The notes under the pieces were generated by a model. It worked only from the letters and a program-made list of their open reading frames with translations, ran no database searches and was not told the origin of the DNA. From NCBI GenBank assembly GCA_018667995.1, contig JABIQT010000527.1, forward strand, positions 1-5,680: DNA of 5,680 bases, read 5' to 3'. The DNA comes from Candidatus Latescibacterota bacterium (lineage in GTDB: Bacteria > JAAXHH01 > JABIQT01). Below, one piece after another: positions 5,171-5,680 of the stretch; within the stretch, counting starts at the first letter, position 1, and each line of letters starts with the position of its first letter. A program made the position numbers and the translations under genes.

Positions 5171-5680
5171 ATGCATTTCAATATCGATCAGTCTAAACGC
5201 GTCGTTGGTATAGGCAGTAACGTCGTGGACGTGATTTACCGTGTAAACCAGATCGCCGCCCAAGAGGAAAAGACCTATATCCTTCTGAATGAAGACGGTG
5301 CCGCTGTCAAGGAAGTGATTGGCGGTGTGACACTGAATCACCTCGCGTGGGCGAATTTACTGGGCCTTCCAACGGGGTTATTTGGTTTTCAGGGGGATGA
5401 TCGGTACGGATCTATGATTCGTAGTGAGATGGCAAGGCATGGAATCGACACTAGTGCCATTCAGGTCAAAGCGGGTGCACCATCCTCATTTTCGGTAGTC
5501 AATGTGGCCGTGGATGCCAATCGTGCTATTTACATGGCGCGCGCCCTTACCGGGACGACATCAGGCGGAGACATCGATGGTATTTTCGGGGATTATATCA
5601 GATCGGCGGGCATGGTTACCACGGAGATCTCGCAGTTGCCACTTGACGCGGTCATCGCGGTGTTGAAAATCGCCAAGGGA
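5171..5680 (+). CDS. PfkB/ribokinase-family sugar kinase, N-terminal part
   Basis: The frame is open for 170 codons and leaves the window with no stop; PfkB proteins usually have about 300-350 residues, so about half is present. The start is secure from AGGAGG at the right distance. Residues 11-20 (VVGIGSNVVD) form the first beta strand with the substrate-binding Asp. A short lid insertion (~30-49) follows. IGGVTLNHLAWANLLG (50-65) matches the GGxxxN substrate-binding signature. LFGFQGDDRYG (70-80) and RHGIDTSAI (89-97) are the next PfkB landmarks. The GxGD catalytic motif and ATP site would lie beyond the right edge. These kinases phosphorylate sugars, nucleosides or related alcohols with ATP in the cytoplasm; which substrate this one uses cannot be told. 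It probably shares a transcript with the preceding transporter and methyltransferase. Confidence 0.85.
   Translation, partial: MHFNIDQSKRVVGIGSNVVDVIYRVNQIAAQEEKTYILLNEDGAAVKEVIGGVTLNHLAWANLLGLPTGLFGFQGDDRYGSMIRSEMARHGIDTSAIQVKAGAPSSFSVVNVAVDANRAIYMARALTGTTSGGDIDGIFGDYIRSAGMVTTEISQLPLDAVIAVLKIAKG

Overview
The window looks like a contig segment from an uncultured bacterium of moderate GC. Genes are closely packed on the + strand, with Shine-Dalgarno sites, factor-independent terminators and a Sec signal peptide. The first ~250-270 bases are an exception and do not look as if they belong to the same genome. I cannot name the lineage from sequence alone.

Region 1 (1-888) is a chimera of two coding sequences in different frames. 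Bases 3-272 encode MORN repeats with an exact 23-residue period and very high GC at third codon positions, a style common in algae and other protists. From about base 250 a different frame encodes the extreme C-terminal end of a histidine kinase ATPase domain, followed by a linker and an intact receiver domain. The two readings overlap over roughly 250-272, where each fits its own family well. That is what a shared k-mer misassembly, or a microhomology junction, would look like.

Region 2 (889-1504) has no long gene but does hold a compact transcription unit. It has an extended -10 promoter (986-1014), a ~138-nt leader with a long-range stem starting at the predicted transcript 5' end, a 29-residue single-membrane-span peptide (1159-1248) with a strong ribosome binding site, and a perfect 18-bp hairpin (1292-1331). 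The leader has alternative pairings that could mask the start codon and ribosome binding site. This is the best candidate in the window for something undescribed.

Region 3 (1505-3301) is a secreted M28-family zinc metallopeptidase followed by a clear terminator. Region 4 (3362-5680) is a same-strand run of three genes: a ten-helix EamA/DMT transporter that seems to start at TTG inside the terminator T-tract, a GSTCD-like SAM methyltransferase (Methyltransf_32 type), and the N-terminal half of a PfkB sugar kinase cut by the window end. Spacing of 51 and 93 bases suggests these three may be co-transcribed. Their joint role is not evident.
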